A stretch of 64,000 bases of DNA. Source: Adiantum capillus-veneris (lineage: Eukaryota > Streptophyta > Polypodiopsida > Polypodiales > Pteridaceae). Made by a program: the position numbers and the translations under genes. The stretch spans positions 72,944,435 through 73,008,434 of the forward strand of contig CM043950.1 in the NCBI GenBank assembly GCA_014529385.2, read 5' to 3'. The stretch's first letter is position 1. The number at the start of each line of letters is the position of its first letter. The notes below the pieces were generated by a model. The model saw only the letters and a list, made by a program, of their open reading frames with translations, was not told the DNA's origin and ran no database searches. This document shows positions 1 through 10,809 of this stretch, one piece after another.

Positions 1-600
1 AAGCATCAAGATCATTCAATACTTCATAGATACCTCTACGATATCCATCTGACTGCTCCTCAAGTGTCGGGGCTCGATGCATCGCAAGATTCTGTGTTTA
101 TACAAAAATCAAAGTAATAAGAATACATGATTCATCGTGTTTTAAAAAACTCCACAGTTAAGATTGGATTAGAAACTCACAAACTCATCGCGAAAGGTGT
201 CGAAGCTTGCACTGCCAAGATGAGATCTCCCCCTGGTCATCTGTCGTATCTGCGCGGCCTCACACTGCCGTCTGAACCACGTGGCCGCTATTCGCTCATC
301 CTCCCTGATCTGCAGCCACATCTCATGTGGGATTCCAGAAGGCTTCGGCGAGCCAGTCCTAAAAGCCTTCCAAGCTGCATCTGGTCGATGTTTTGCGTTG
401 TCCCGTGCAACGCCCTTGGTCCACCTCCTCGGAATAACATCAAAACCCGGAGCAGGCTGGTACTCTCTCAGGATGGTCTCCACTATGTAAGTGACTTTGT
501 CTTTTTCCTGCTCACCCCAAGATGTCAGAATGTTGGTCGAAAACTGTAGCTCCGCGAGCTGGCGAATCCGCTCTCTCATCTCAGTCCCGACTCTATCCAT
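1..600 (-). CDS. CACTA transposase of the Ptta/En/Spm family (Transposase_24), partial
   Basis: Two exons on the minus strand. Exon 1 runs from the ATG at 600 to 181 and is followed by a consensus donor GTGAGT (plus 175-180). An 89 bp intron follows, and exon 2 starts at 91 after a CAG acceptor and runs off the window. The protein starts MDRVGTEMRERIRQLAEL and has the plant Transposase_24 pattern: a lysine/arginine-rich middle, then PSGIPHEMW, then a RxRSHLGSASFDTF segment resembling the family's HTGGSKSF signature. The reading frame stays open upstream of this ATG into a Pro/Gly-rich stretch, so the true N terminus may lie further right. Exon boundaries are inferred from consensus sites and from an identical arrangement in the second copy. 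No stop or frameshift is seen, but the element is truncated, so activity is unlikely. Confidence 0.6.
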
Positions 601-855
601 GTCAACAGAACCATCTGCCCGTACAGTATAGAGCTTGGAGGCACTAGGATCGTGTGCCCCCCAAGGTGTCTGAGGTGTACCAAGAGGTGTGTCGAGAGAT
701 GTGCCTGGGTAGGACAGGGGTCGTGAGCGAGGAGGGGTTGAAGCATCTGTGGACCCTCCTCCATAATAACCAACACCTCCACCTAACGATCGCCGAGATC
801 GGTGAGTGCGCTTGTGCTACGTGGATGAGGACATACCCGCCTCTGCCCCACCTAC
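1..855. mobile_element. CACTA (En/Spm-type) element, partial copy cut by the window edge
   Basis: This stretch is near-identical to 6648-7500 inside the complete CACTA element further right, including the transposase coding exons. It begins inside the element at the left edge of the window. The match stops at about 850, where the other copy reads CCCACCCCTAGG and this one reads CCCACCTACTATC and passes into LINE sequence. No terminal repeat of this copy lies in the window. The LINE seems to have replaced or interrupted the rest, but CACTA sequence does not resume after the LINE, so this is not a simple insertion. Confidence 0.75.
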
Positions 856-861
856 TATCAT

Positions 862-1182
862 AAAGGTACCACGCTCCCTAGTCCCACGGAGAGAAATGCA
901 TACCTCAATACTAAATTCAAAAATGCTAATAGGTTTGCCCTACTAGCAACTCTCCCAGAATGGGAAGACTCAGTAGTTGTTGAATCTATTGCTACCGAGT
1001 CAGGTGATGAAGATGAATCTCCCCAGAGACTAGAGAAACAAGTAAATAACATGGACATGGAAATGTCACTTGACCTCAATAAGGTAAGCCCCCCATCTGA
1101 CTCCAACAAAGAAAACATAGACCCTAAATCATCTAAGACTTCCTCCCAAACCCCTATATATGGACATACAAAAAGACAATAA
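862..1182 (+). pseudogene. LINE ORF1 C-terminal remnant
   Basis: An open frame of about 106 codons ends in TAA at 1180. It includes RNAYLNTKFKNANRFALLAT and then an acidic, serine-rich tail. Its position just before the endonuclease, and the absence of an RNA-binding N-terminal half, mark it as the tail of a LINE ORF1 truncated at its 5' end. No zinc knuckle is visible. The assignment rests on position and context rather than on a diagnostic motif. Confidence 0.5.
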
Positions 1183-1247
1183 GAGAGATCACGATGCAAT
1201 GTCTCAGAGCTCTCCAAAAAATGGGCAGGAGATGGAAGGTATAAAGT

Positions 1248-1770
1248 GTAGATAGTCTCCTGGAGTGTGAAGGGGTTATCTGACCCCACCAAAGCTTAGA
1301 AAGTGAGACAATGACTCTTCAACAATCCTATAGACATAGTCAGCCTTTAGGAAATCAAAACTTCAGGTGCAAAGTTACTAACAAGACTTGGAGGCACTCT
1401 CTGCATCAAAAAGGAGCAGGAGGCACAACTCTAGGTGTTCCGCCCGATTGGAAGATCGACCTAAATAAAAGTCCGAGAGGTGACCATGGGGTCTCTATCT
1501 TTATACAAGAACCAAACCCCCTGCTTAATTGTCTCGATCTATACAGCTAGCTCTCAAAATGATAGGACCAAGCTCTGGGATTCTTTGGCTCACATCAGGG
1601 AAACATTTATCATGATGGGAGACTTCAACATGGTCGAATCTACAGATGACAGATTCAAGAAAAGAGGACTCATAGTGGCAGGCAGGGAGAAGGCTGCGTG
1701 GGACCAGCTAAAGTCTCATCTATATCTATGGGACATAGGAACCCAAGAAGAGTTCACCTGGCAAAATTAA
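1248..1770 (+). pseudogene. LINE ORF2 endonuclease domain (decayed)
   Basis: The frame opens with a degraded SWSVKGLSDPTKA, the usual start of the L1 AP endonuclease (SWNVRGL). It passes EIKT (catalytic-loop glutamate region) and later GDFNMVE, the GDFN motif of exonuclease/endonuclease/phosphatase enzymes. The enzyme would nick target DNA to prime reverse transcription. In-frame stops near 1298, 1310 and in the following 150 bases show the gene is dead. The last intact piece is 1480-1770, which ends at TAA after EEFTWQN. The spacer to the RT domain (1771-2276) shows only frame-broken remnants. Confidence 0.7.
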
Positions 1771-2276
1771 TGTCAAGGGGAAAACAGTAGGAAAGCTAGA
1801 CTTGAGAGGTGTTATGTTAGCCTCCCGCTAGACAACCTCTTGAACAGCTCAAGGTGAAAACTAGGATGACATCTTGCTTCTCTGATCACTACCCCTAAAT
1901 AGCCACTCTTGACAACAAGGTCACCAGAATTAGAGCCGAGAGGTTCCACACTGATCCTAATCTATTCAAACTCGAGGAAGTTCAGAGTATCATCAAGGCT
2001 ATTTGGATTCAATAGTTCTCCAAAGGTCCTAAGGCGGCTAAAGCCTAGGGTCTTGCAGTAAAAGAAACTCAAATGAATCTTATTAGAATAAGGAAAGAGA
2101 TCACAGAGATCAGAAGAAAAAGAAAGGACAATATCTATGAAGATCTTATCCGCCTAGAAACCTCGGCTAGTATTGACTCTAAGGATTAAGTTCAAATCAC
2201 AACCCTCAGACACAAACTCCGAGAGGAAGAAGGTCTTTATATTCTTCACTCTAAAATTTTCTTCGGGGACTGGTGG

Positions 2277-4644
2277 GTGGGCAAGATTGACAGACCCACC
2301 AAGAAAATGTTGAAAATCATGAGAAAGAAACACCAGAAAGACTCTCCCCCCCTTCTTGTCCCAGACTCAGGTACTGCAACTTTAGCTGAAGAGAACACAG
2401 AAGTAGCTAAAACTCACTTTGCCAATCTCTTTAGCACCCCTGAAATAATTGACAATGATATTATCAAGGCTAGGAATGAGCTCTGGAAAGCTAGGCACAT
2501 GGTCATCCCTTCTAATGAGTATGTGAATCTGGACTCCAACATCTCAATAGACGAGTTCAAGGTGACCATTGAAGCACTAAAGCCATGCAAAACTCCACAA
2601 ATTGATGGGTTGCCAGTCGAGTTCTATCAAACCTTTAAAGATATGCTAGTCCCAATCCCTTCTTCTAGTATGGGAAGAATCTTTCAAATACAAGGCTCTT
2701 CTTGCTTCTGTCAACACTAGAATCATCAAACTTCTTCACAAGAAAGGCCCTAAGGAATTTTTTTCCAATTGGAGACCCCTCTCCATGCTAAGCCTACAAA
2801 TTTTTTTCCAAAGCTGTTGCAAATAGGATAATGCCTTCTTTCATGAAGTGACCGTGCAGGGAACAGAAAGGCTTCATCAAGGGGAGAAGAATATTGGAAG
2901 TGGTCATCTCTCTCTGGGAGGGGATTGACCATGCTGAAGAGACTGAACAGGACTATGTTTTCATCAAAATTGACTTTCACAAGGATTATGACGCTTGGAA
3001 TGGTCATTTATCGTAGAAGGATTTTGGATGATGGGATTTGGTAGGAATCTAGTTAGCTTTATGGGAACCGTGCTAGGAAATATGAGATCAAGGGTTGCGA
3101 TAAATAACGGTATCTTTGATCCATTTAACCTCTCCACGACTGTTAGGCAAGGATGTCCCCTTGACCCTTTTTACTTTTTGCAATCTCAGTAGATGGACTT
3201 AACTGCTTAGTTAAAGACAGAATGGACAAAGGGATCATAAAAGGAATAACACTGACGAGCAGAGAGCAGCAATGCCTATCACAATTTTCAGATGATACAA
3301 ATACAATGTTGATCAATGAAGACTCCTTATTGACAGATTTCTGGGAATGTGCATATCTTTTGCAAAGCCTCGGGCTCCAAAATCAATCATGCCAAGACTA
3401 GGATCCGAGCAATGAAAACACCAATCCCTAATTGGATCCTAAGTCAAGGATGTGAGATAATTCAGGATGGAACAATGTTTGGACTATTAGGTATACCTAT
3501 GGGATTCAATGTCACATTATCCCAAAGATGGGCATGGGTTAGGGATCGGCTCACCACAAAACTCAACAGATGGTTGGGATTCCAAGCCTCCGTTGCAGGC
3601 AGAGCCTTGGTAGTGAAGCATTTCTTAATGGCATATGTTTTGTACTTCCTCTCTTGTTGGAGGACACTTGATTTCCACCTCAAAGACATCACTAAGGTAT
3701 GCAAGAATTTTCTTTGGTCAGGTGACCCCAACAAGAAGGGAGCAGCCAAGGTAGGGTGGCAAGTGTGTTGTCTCCCAAAAGAATCTAGAGGGTTGGAGAT
3801 CACATACATTACCAAATGGGTAGACAAATTGGCTATCAAGACCATAGTGAGAGCCCTCAAAGAGCCTGAGCAGGAGTGGGCCGCCTTACTCTTCAAACAC
3901 ATATCAAAGTTTCATGTCAAAGAGAACAATTCAAAGACAACAAAAAGTGGGTGAACTTTCCTTGGCTCACAATATTTTTTGGCCCTCAAGATCTAACCTC
4001 CTCAAATCCCTATGGGCAACGTGGAATAGACATAGAGGGCTGATCAGAGCTGACTGGGGCAACAAACACTCTTTCCCCGTTATAAGCATAGACTCAGTAT
4101 GGCTACCCATAGCCCCCATCCCACTAGTCACATAAAGAGAGTGCAAAACAACAAGAAGAGTGCATCTCAAGGGCATCAGAACATGGTAGGATCTATGGAA
4201 AAAAGCAGAGCACAGATGGGATTTTTGAGACAATTTTTGCTATCTGACTTCATAGGCACGTTTTCTAGTATGTGGAATAAAATCAGAGCCGGGTTCTGTT
4301 GGATCATCTAGGTTGACTGGAACAACAGAATTTTTGACCAAGCTTACCAGACACCAAGTCTGAGAAAATTGTTTTGTTTTGTTGATCTACACGCAAACCA
4401 ACTCAAGCTAGACAAATTTACCCTATACAATGCTGAGTATAAAGTCTTGTTGGGCTATTGGGAGTATTACACAAAAGCTGACATCAACAAAGCTCATGAA
4501 TTAATAGTCAATAACTCGATTGACCATCTCAGAAACATGTTGAACAAGTGTTGGGTAGAATTTGAAACTACTAGGACGTTGTGGTGGAATGGATTTAGGC
4601 TAATGCAAATTTTTGATGATACCATGAACTCCATACCTGTGTAA
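2277..4644 (+). pseudogene. LINE ORF2 reverse transcriptase and C-terminal region (decayed)
   Basis: The frames are broken but the order is clear: NWRPLSML (2772 region), GFIKGRRILEVV and FIKIDFHK (RT fingers and palm), VRQGCPL (about 3150), and a FSDDT remnant at the catalytic YADD position (about 3285). A well-kept C-terminal block follows at 3349-3954, with KINHAKTRI, LGIPMG, and a W-rich stretch (FLWSGDPNKKG) typical of plant L1 elements. The last remnant, 4369-4644, ends in TAA. The reverse transcriptase would copy LINE RNA at the nicked target, but this copy cannot encode an active protein. Confidence 0.8.
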
Positions 4645-5199
4645 TGTATTTATCATTAATGTTGTGCCTAATCTACCCAAAAGTTATTTGCAATTATCCA
4701 TTTGGGTTCCATCTCCCCAATAGTACATCTAAATCCCATGGGGGCGAAGTAACTTTTGTAATTTTTCCTTATCTATTAATTTTTCTAAGCAACCTTTTAT
4801 GGAGAAAAAAAAAGAAAAAAGAAAAGAAAATGGAGCTATCTTGTTTGAGTGCAATTAAGTATGATCCGACAATCACGTTGAAGAATAGGTGCATCTTCTT
4901 TGAAATGGAATTCAAGGAAGTGTTGGTTTAAGGATTAAAATACTTAGTTATAACAATATTAATCTCAAGCTTATGATGCATCAAACAAGTCTTGCGAAGT
5001 CTCAAATGGTAGAGGATCAAAATAACGTAGGGATTTCCATCGAGAACCTCATGCAAGGTGGAGACCAGACTATGTTTACACCTTTAATGCAATTTCATGT
5101 TTCATGGGGGCTGAAGTACATATGGCTTTCGAGAATTATGCTAGCTATTTGTGAGAGGTTTGAGGCCTGAGTTGAGTTGGAAGTTGAGGTCAAAAGGTC

Positions 5200-5395
5200 A
5201 AAAACATTTGATGATGTATTAAAGGTTGCAATACTGTGTGCACGAGTGAGAGAGTAGATAGGACCAAATGAGCGTGCCTTTTCCAAGAGAGAGCACCTCC
5301 TTATATTAGGAACAAAGGCTACACGCCAAGATAGCTACACATCAAGAACTACTAAATTTCCTCCCACACTGGTCGGACACACACACACACCACAC
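5200..5395 (-). repeat. Possible LTR fragment with polypurine tract, minus strand
   Basis: Read on the minus strand, a CCCTAAGGGGGGAGG polypurine run (plus 5396-5412) is followed at once by TGTGG. About 90 bases further on comes a TATAAGGAGG promoter-like box (plus about 5298-5307). This order (polypurine tract, TG start, TATA box) is what the 3' end of a copia or gypsy element looks like. No second LTR or coding region was found, so it would be a solo scrap. The rest of 4831-5525 holds nothing I recognise. Confidence 0.3.
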
Positions 5396-5525
5396 CTCCC
5401 CCCTTAGGGAAAAAAAGATGGACATCTTTTTATAATCTTGCAGTATGAATTGACTCAATAAGAGGGATCGACTTCGATGCCTTATCTGGGGGGAGTGATC
5501 ATACAATGGCTTAAAGACTTGGGAC

Positions 5526-5669
5526 GGAACTTGGGGACTAGACTTGTCATCATGCCGATCATCATCAAGGAATGGAACTTGGGGATTAGACTTGTCATTC
5601 TGCCGATCATCATCAAGGCACGGAACTTGGGGACTCGACTTTTCATCATGCCGATCATGGTCAAGGCAT
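5526..5669. repeat. 48 bp tandem repeat, three copies
   Basis: Three consecutive 48 bp units start GGAACTTGGGGA at 5526, 5574 and 5622, with a few substitutions between them, and a truncated GGAACTC follows. Forty-eight is a multiple of three, so the array is read through in one frame as a 16-residue repeat, but I see no known protein there. The array ends about 75 bp left of the CACTA element. Confidence 0.8.
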
Positions 5670-5742
5670 GGAACTCATTCATTTCACTTATGCAAACGTT
5701 AGATCGCTATCCCAGTGTAATGGACAAAACGAGGAAGAGATA

Positions 5743-5935
5743 CAATACAACAAAAAAGGTGTTATCGACGTATATAGCGACGCTTAACGTCTCTATACGC
5801 GTCGCTATATGCGTCCCTGTGAAACTGTCGCAAAGAGCGTCGATATACGCGTGGAAAGGTTTTTTTGGCGACACAGATAGCAACGCGTATATCGACACTG
5901 ATATAGACGCAGATTGCGACGCGGATATCAACGAC
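5743..5935 (+). repeat. CACTA left terminal inverted repeat and subterminal motifs
   Basis: The terminal segment 5743-5771 pairs with 10978-11006 in inverted orientation, with scattered mismatches. It is followed by repeated, partly inverted CGACGC/GCGTCG and TATACGCG blocks (ACGCGTCGCTATATGCGTC and relatives). Such subterminal arrays bind the TnpA-type protein in maize En/Spm. The first bases are CAATA rather than CACTA, a substitution at the exact terminus. Confidence 0.75.
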
Positions 5936-5954
5936 CATAATAGAAAAAAAAAAT

Positions 5955-6028
5955 CTTGGGCAGAGGGCAGGTATTCTGGCTTGTGAGCAATGAAAAGATA
6001 GACACAGATTTCCTGCCCTCTGCCCAAG
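5955..6028. repeat. 17 bp perfect inverted repeat with 40 bp loop
   Basis: CTTGGGCAGAGGGCAGG at 5955-5971 is mirrored exactly by CCTGCCCTCTGCCCAAG at 6012-6028. The arms sit just inside the subterminal repeats of the CACTA element. In RNA they would form a strong hairpin. No function is assigned. Confidence 0.85.
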
Positions 6029-6175
6029 AAAGCAAGTAGCCCCAAAATCGATCGTGCTCCCGCAGAAATTTCAGCAGAGTTCCCTTTGTTTTTACATAAA
6101 CTTTTCAAAAAAAAAAATCATGTATACACCTCCTACATGCTATCCATGTAGGATCTCACATGAGATTTAAGGCCA

Positions 6176-6335
6176 ATGACCATAAGGAACCATAACCATA
6201 ACTTAAAAGCATAACCATAACTAACCATAACCAGAAAAAAATTAACAATACCCATAAGCATAACCAGAAAGCTAAACATAACCATAAACAAAACCTGAAC
6301 CATAACTATGTCTATACAAGAATAGGAGAAATAAC
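6176..6335. repeat. CCATAA-rich low-complexity stretch
   Basis: An irregular field of AACCATAA, AACATAACC and ATAACCAGAA words lies in the non-coding left arm of the CACTA element, between the hairpin and the transposase gene. The unit length varies, so it is simple-sequence expansion rather than a clean tandem repeat. The surrounding 6029-6600 has no gene. Confidence 0.6.
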
Positions 6336-6615
6336 CATGTCTATACAATGACAATGACAATAAACATGACCATAAAGAAAACAATAACTGTTGAACAATA
6401 ATCATAGCCATATATATATGTCTATACAAAAGGAGACACAGAAGCGTGTCTGTGTCTCACAAAGCATATATATCAATTTCTGTCCACTGATGACTAGGCT
6501 TCACAACCTGCACGTAGGACAACTCACAAAATTAGTATTGATATTACTTCACATATACTTACTTAATTAAATGAACTCACACATATTAATGTCTCACCTC
6601 AAGCGATCAGCGAGA

Positions 6616-7247
6616 CTATAAGGCCTCCCAGTCTACGGGTTCTCTTGAAGCATCAAGATCATTCAATACTTCATAGATACCTCTACGATATCCATCTGAC
6701 TGCTCCTCAAGTGTCGGGGCTCGATGCATCGCAAGATTCTGCGTTTATACAAAAATCAAAGTAATAAGAATACATGATTCATCGCGTTTTAAAAAACTCC
6801 ACAGTTAAGATTGGATTAGAAACTCACAAACTCATCGCGAAAGGTGTCGAAGCTTATGCTGCCAAGATGAGATGTCCCCCTGGAAATCTGTCGTATCTGC
6901 GCGGCCTCATGCTGCTGTCTGAACCGCGTTGCCGCTGTTCTCTCATCTTCCTTGATCTGCAGCCACGTCTCATTTGGGATTCCCGAAGGCTTCGGCGAGC
7001 CGGTCCTAAAAGCCTTCCAAGCTGCATCTCGTCGATGTTTCGCGTTGTTCCGTGCAACGTCCTTGATCCACCTCCCTGGAATAACATCAAAACCCGGAGA
7101 AAGCTGGTACTCTCTCAAGATGGTCTCCACTATGTAAGTGACTTTGTCTTTTTCCTGCTCACACCAAGACGTCAGAATGCTGGTTGACAACTGTAGCTCC
7201 GCGAGCTGGCGAATCCGCTCTCTCATCTCAGTCCCGACTCTATCCAT
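6616..7247 (-). CDS. CACTA transposase, Ptta/En/Spm family (Transposase_24), two exons
   Basis: Exon 1 covers 6828-7247 and ends GAGTTT before the donor GTGAGT (plus 6822-6827). The 89 bp intron is 6739-6827 and ends in GCAG. Exon 2 is 6616-6738, in phase, and ends EPVDWEAL then TAG. The spliced product is about 180 residues from the ATG at 7247: MDRVGTEMRERIRQ, PSGIPNETW, a TSHLGSISFDTF signature, then GYRRGIYEVLND. PF03004 proteins of this kind are the DNA-binding TnpA-like partner in CACTA transposition. The frame is open upstream to about 7436 through a Gly- and Pro-rich region (STPLRSRPPSYPGTSLDTP), so an unseen 5' exon or an upstream start is possible. It is near-identical to the copy at 1-600. 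No catalytic DDE domain is encoded. Confidence 0.65.
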
Positions 7248-7574
7248 GTCAACAGAACCATCTGACCGTACAGTATAGAGCTTGGAGGCACTAGGATCGT
7301 GTGTCCCCCAAGGTGTCTGAGGTGTACCAAGAGGTGTGTCGAGAGATGTGCCTGGGTAGGACGGGGGTCGTGAGCGAAGAGGGGTTGAAGCATCTGTGGA
7401 CCCTCCTCCACAATAACCACCACCTCCACCTAACGATCACCGAGATCGGCGAGTGCGCTTGTGCTACGGAGATGAGGACGTACCCGCCTCTGCCCCACCC
7501 CTAGGTGTCGAAGCATCCCCCCCTCCCATAGGCATCCCCCCCCAGGCATCGGACCCTCACGTGTGAAGCTCGGA

Positions 7575-9855
7575 GGCGTAGAACCAATTTTCGAAGTCCG
7601 TCTGCGTTTTTCGGTAGAAAAAGGCAATCAGGTTTGGCCTACGGCTTGTGTATTTGGCGTTTCTTCTATCCGTTTAACCTATAGCTTGCCTTACGCGCTC
7701 TTGACATTGCTTTAAGACTACCTAATGGACTACGGATGGTTTTAGTAGGCATAGAAGTCATTTCCAAAATCCGTTTGCGTTTTTTCGTAGAAAAAACGCA
7801 ACCGGATTTGACCTACGGCTTGTGTATTTGGCGTTAATGCAAACCCATTGACCTACGGCTTGCCATACACGCTCTTGACATTGCTTTAAGACTACTTAAT
7901 GAACTATGGATGGTTTCGGTAGGCATAGAAGCCATTTTCGAAGTCCGTCAACCGGATTTGACCTACGGCTTGTGTATTTGGCGTTTCTTCTATCCGTTTG
8001 ACCTAAGGTTTTCCATACGCGCTCTGGACATTTCCTAAAGACTATCTAATCGTCTACGAATGGTTTTAGTAGGCATAGAAGCCATTTTCAAACTCCGTTT
8101 GCGTTTTTCCGTAGAAAAACGCAATCAAATTTGACCTACGGCTTGTGTGTGTGACGTTTCTTCTGTCCGTTTAACCTACGGCTTGCCATACACGGTCTTG
8201 ACATTGCCTTAAGACTACTTAATGGACTATGGATGATTTCGGTAGGGGTAGAATCAATTTTCCAAGTCCGTCTGCGTTTTTCCGTAGAAAAACACAATCG
8301 AATTTTACCTACGGCTTGTGTATTTGGAGTTTCTTCTATCCGTTTGACCTACGGCTTGCGATACGCGCTCTTGACATTGCCTAAAGACTACCAAATGGAC
8401 TACGGATGGTTTCAATAGGCATAGAAGCCATTTCCGAAGTCTGTTTGTATTTTTTCGTAGAAAAACGCAACCGGATTTGACTTACGGCTTGTGTATTTGA
8501 CGTTTCTTCTGTCCGTTTAATCTACGGCTTGCCATACATGGTCTTGACATTGCCTTAAGACTACTACAGATAGTTTCGGTAGGCGTAGAACAAGTTTTCG
8601 GAGTCCGTCTGCATTTTTCCGCAGAAAAACGCAATAGGATTTGACCTACGGCTTTTGTATTTGGCGTTTCTTCTATCCATTTGACCTACGGCTTGCCATA
8701 CGCGCTCTTGACATTGATTTAAGACTACCTAATTCAGTAGGCATAGAAGTCATTCCGAAATCCGTTTGCGTTTTTCCGTAGAAAAACGCAACCGGATTCG
8801 ACCTACGGCTTGTGTATTTGGCGTTAATTTAAACCCATTGACCTACGGCTTGCCATACACGCTCTTGACATTGCTTTAAGACTACTTAATGAACTACGGA
8901 TGGTTTTGGTAGGCATCGAAACCATTTCCGAAGTCCGTTTTTGTTTTTCCGTAGAAAAACCTAATCGGATTTGACCTACGGCTTGTGTATTTGGCATTTC
9001 TTCTATCCGTTTGACCTACGGCTTTCCATATGTACTCTTGAAATTGCCTAAAGACTGCCTAATCGTCTACGGATGGTTTCAATAGGCATCGAAGCCATTT
9101 CCAAAGTCCGTTTGCATTTTTCGGTAGAAAAATGCAACGGGATTTGACCTACGGCTTGTGTACTTGACGTTTCTTATGTCCGTTTAACCTACGGCTTGCC
9201 ATACAGGGTCTTGACATTGCCTTAAGACTACTTAATGGACTACATATGGTTTTGGTAGACGTAGAATCAGTTTTCGAAGTCCGTCTACGTTTTTTCGTAG
9301 AAAAACGCAACCGGATTTGACCTATGGCTTGTGTATTTGGCTTTTCTTCTATCCATTTGACCTACGGCTTGCCATACATGCTCTTGACATTGCCTAAAGA
9401 CTACCTTATGGACTACGGATGGTTTCGATAGGCATAGAATCAGTTTCTAAAGATCGTCTGTGTTTTTCCGTAGAAAAACGCAACCGTATTTGACCTACGG
9501 CTTGTGTATTTGACGTTTCTTCTGTCCGTTTGACCTACGGCTTGCCATACACGCTCTTGACATTGCCTTAAGACTATCTAATGGACAACGGATGGTTTTG
9601 GTAGGCATAGAAGCCATTTTCGAAGTCCGTTTATATTTTTCCATAGAAAAACGCAACCGGATTTGACCTACGGCGTAGAAGCTGTTTATGAAGTCCGTAG
9701 AAAAACGCAACCGGATTTGACCTACGGCGTAGAAGCCGTTTATGAAGTCCGTTTGCGTTTTTCCGTAGAAATACCCAACCGGTCTTCAAAAACGGCTTGT
9801 ATTTTGGGCGTTTCTTGTATCCGTTTGACCTACGGCTTGTTATATGCCCTCGCCC
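7575..9855. repeat. ~170 bp satellite array inside the CACTA element, about 13 copies
   Basis: A unit recurs about every 155-180 bp. It holds AAGTCCGTTTGCGTTTTT, a GTAGAAAAACGCAACCGG stretch, TTTGACCTACGGCTTGTG, GTTTCTTCTATCCGTTTG, a second GACCTACGGCTTGCCATA, CTCTTGACATTGCC, and ACTACGGATGGTTTCGGTAGGC. The GACCTACGGCTTG word therefore occurs twice per unit, and the GCGTTTTT/AAAAACGC pair forms a short hairpin in every unit. The GACCTACGGCTTG-plus-TGTATTTG landmark recurs near 7635, 7810, 7962, 8135, 8300, 8480, 8643, 8803, 8972, 9148, 9320 and 9492, with shortened units near 9665-9800. Open frames across it are repeat artefacts. Confidence 0.85.
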
Positions 9856-10315
9856 AACCTTTTTTGAGGAGGAAGCTTGTCTCTAAGAGCAACGACGACG
9901 CTGTTGTTTCTCCCTAGAAGACTTTCATGTGTAAAGGTGAGAGCTGAGCTTCGAATGTATTTTGAGCTGGTCAAATGAAGTCAGAGGCTGCATCAGACGA
10001 TCCAGGTCACTTTGGCTCGACATGCACAACGCCCAGTCAGACTATTGACCATGGAGGAGATTGATGAGGTCCGACAGATGCTGGATCTCCTATGATCTAC
10101 CTATCCCAGCTAGCTGTTTTAGCTGCTTAGTCCACACCCAACAGTTCAGAATTCCATAATATTTTATTTTGTCATTTTGTCATCTTGTTATTTTGACTTT
10201 GTATCAGTATACCACATTGTAACTTTCTGGTCTCATAGGTCACTTTGGCCTTTTAAAGAGTTAATATAACATTTCATTTCATTTCTTTCTTTAATTTTAA
10301 TTTTTTACGCAAACC

Positions 10316-10508
10316 ATAATTCTCTCTCTCTCTCTCTCTTTAGTTTTAATTTCCTACACGCACACACACTTCTCTCTCTCTCTCTCTCTTTAATTTCCTA
10401 CATGCACACACACTTCTCTCTTTCTCTCTCTCTCTCTCTCTCTTTAATTTCCTACACGCACACACACTTCTCTCTTTCTCTCTCTCTCTCTTTCCTACAC
10501 ACACACAC

Positions 10509-10559
<51 letters not shown>

Positions 10560-10620
10560 ACACACACACACACACACCGCTCTCTCTGTCTATCTCTTTC
10601 CTACACACACACACACGATG

Positions 10621-10678
<58 letters not shown>

Positions 10679-10703
10679 TTGGGGGGGGGGGGGGGGGGGG
10701 GGG
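10316..10703. repeat. Compound microsatellite (TC)n/(CA)n/(AG)n ending in poly-G
   Basis: Blocks of (TC)n, TTTAATTTCCTACACG and (CA)n alternate five or six times with a ~55-65 bp higher-order period (10316-10617). They are followed by an (AG)n run (10623-10670) and two G runs of 8 and 23 (10671-10678, 10681-10703) separated by TT. The tract lies in the right arm of the CACTA element. The G runs could form G-quadruplexes. Lengths here are likely to vary and may be misassembled. The preceding stretch 9856-10315 has no clear gene. Confidence 0.9.
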
Positions 10704-10809
10704 AAGAGTGCCATAATACCTGCTGCGCAGGTTTCGGCCAAGATCTGAGAACGCGAACTTTGAGGGTGAAAATGGCCCCCTTCGCGTGGGTTCAACTTTT
10801 TTCCCCCCA

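Larger units (their letters stand above)
856..4830 (+). mobile_element. 5'-truncated, degenerate L1-like LINE
   Basis: Three coding remnants occur in the order expected for a plant L1 LINE: the end of ORF1, an AP-type endonuclease, then reverse transcriptase with a long C-terminal region. An A-rich tail (4801-4830) closes it. The reading frame is broken repeatedly by stops and frameshifts, so the copy is dead. The 5' end adjoins CACTA sequence. I could not find a target-site duplication, which leaves both outer limits approximate. The stretch 4645-4800, between the end of ORF2 and the A-rich tail, is the 3' UTR. Confidence 0.8.

Noticed and set aside
858-1292. 144-codon minus-strand frame
   Set aside because: It lies antisense to the LINE ORF1 tail and endonuclease start, which carry recognisable motifs; the minus frame has none.
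7575-9855. CRISPR-like array of repeats
   Set aside because: Units are long, diverged and contiguous with no unique spacers, and the DNA is plant. It is a satellite inside a CACTA element.
9933-10097. Short plus-strand frame ending LTMEEIDEVRQMLDLL, possible transposase 3' exon
   Set aside because: Only about 38 codons after a stop, on the strand opposite the transposase exons, with no family motif. Left unannotated.
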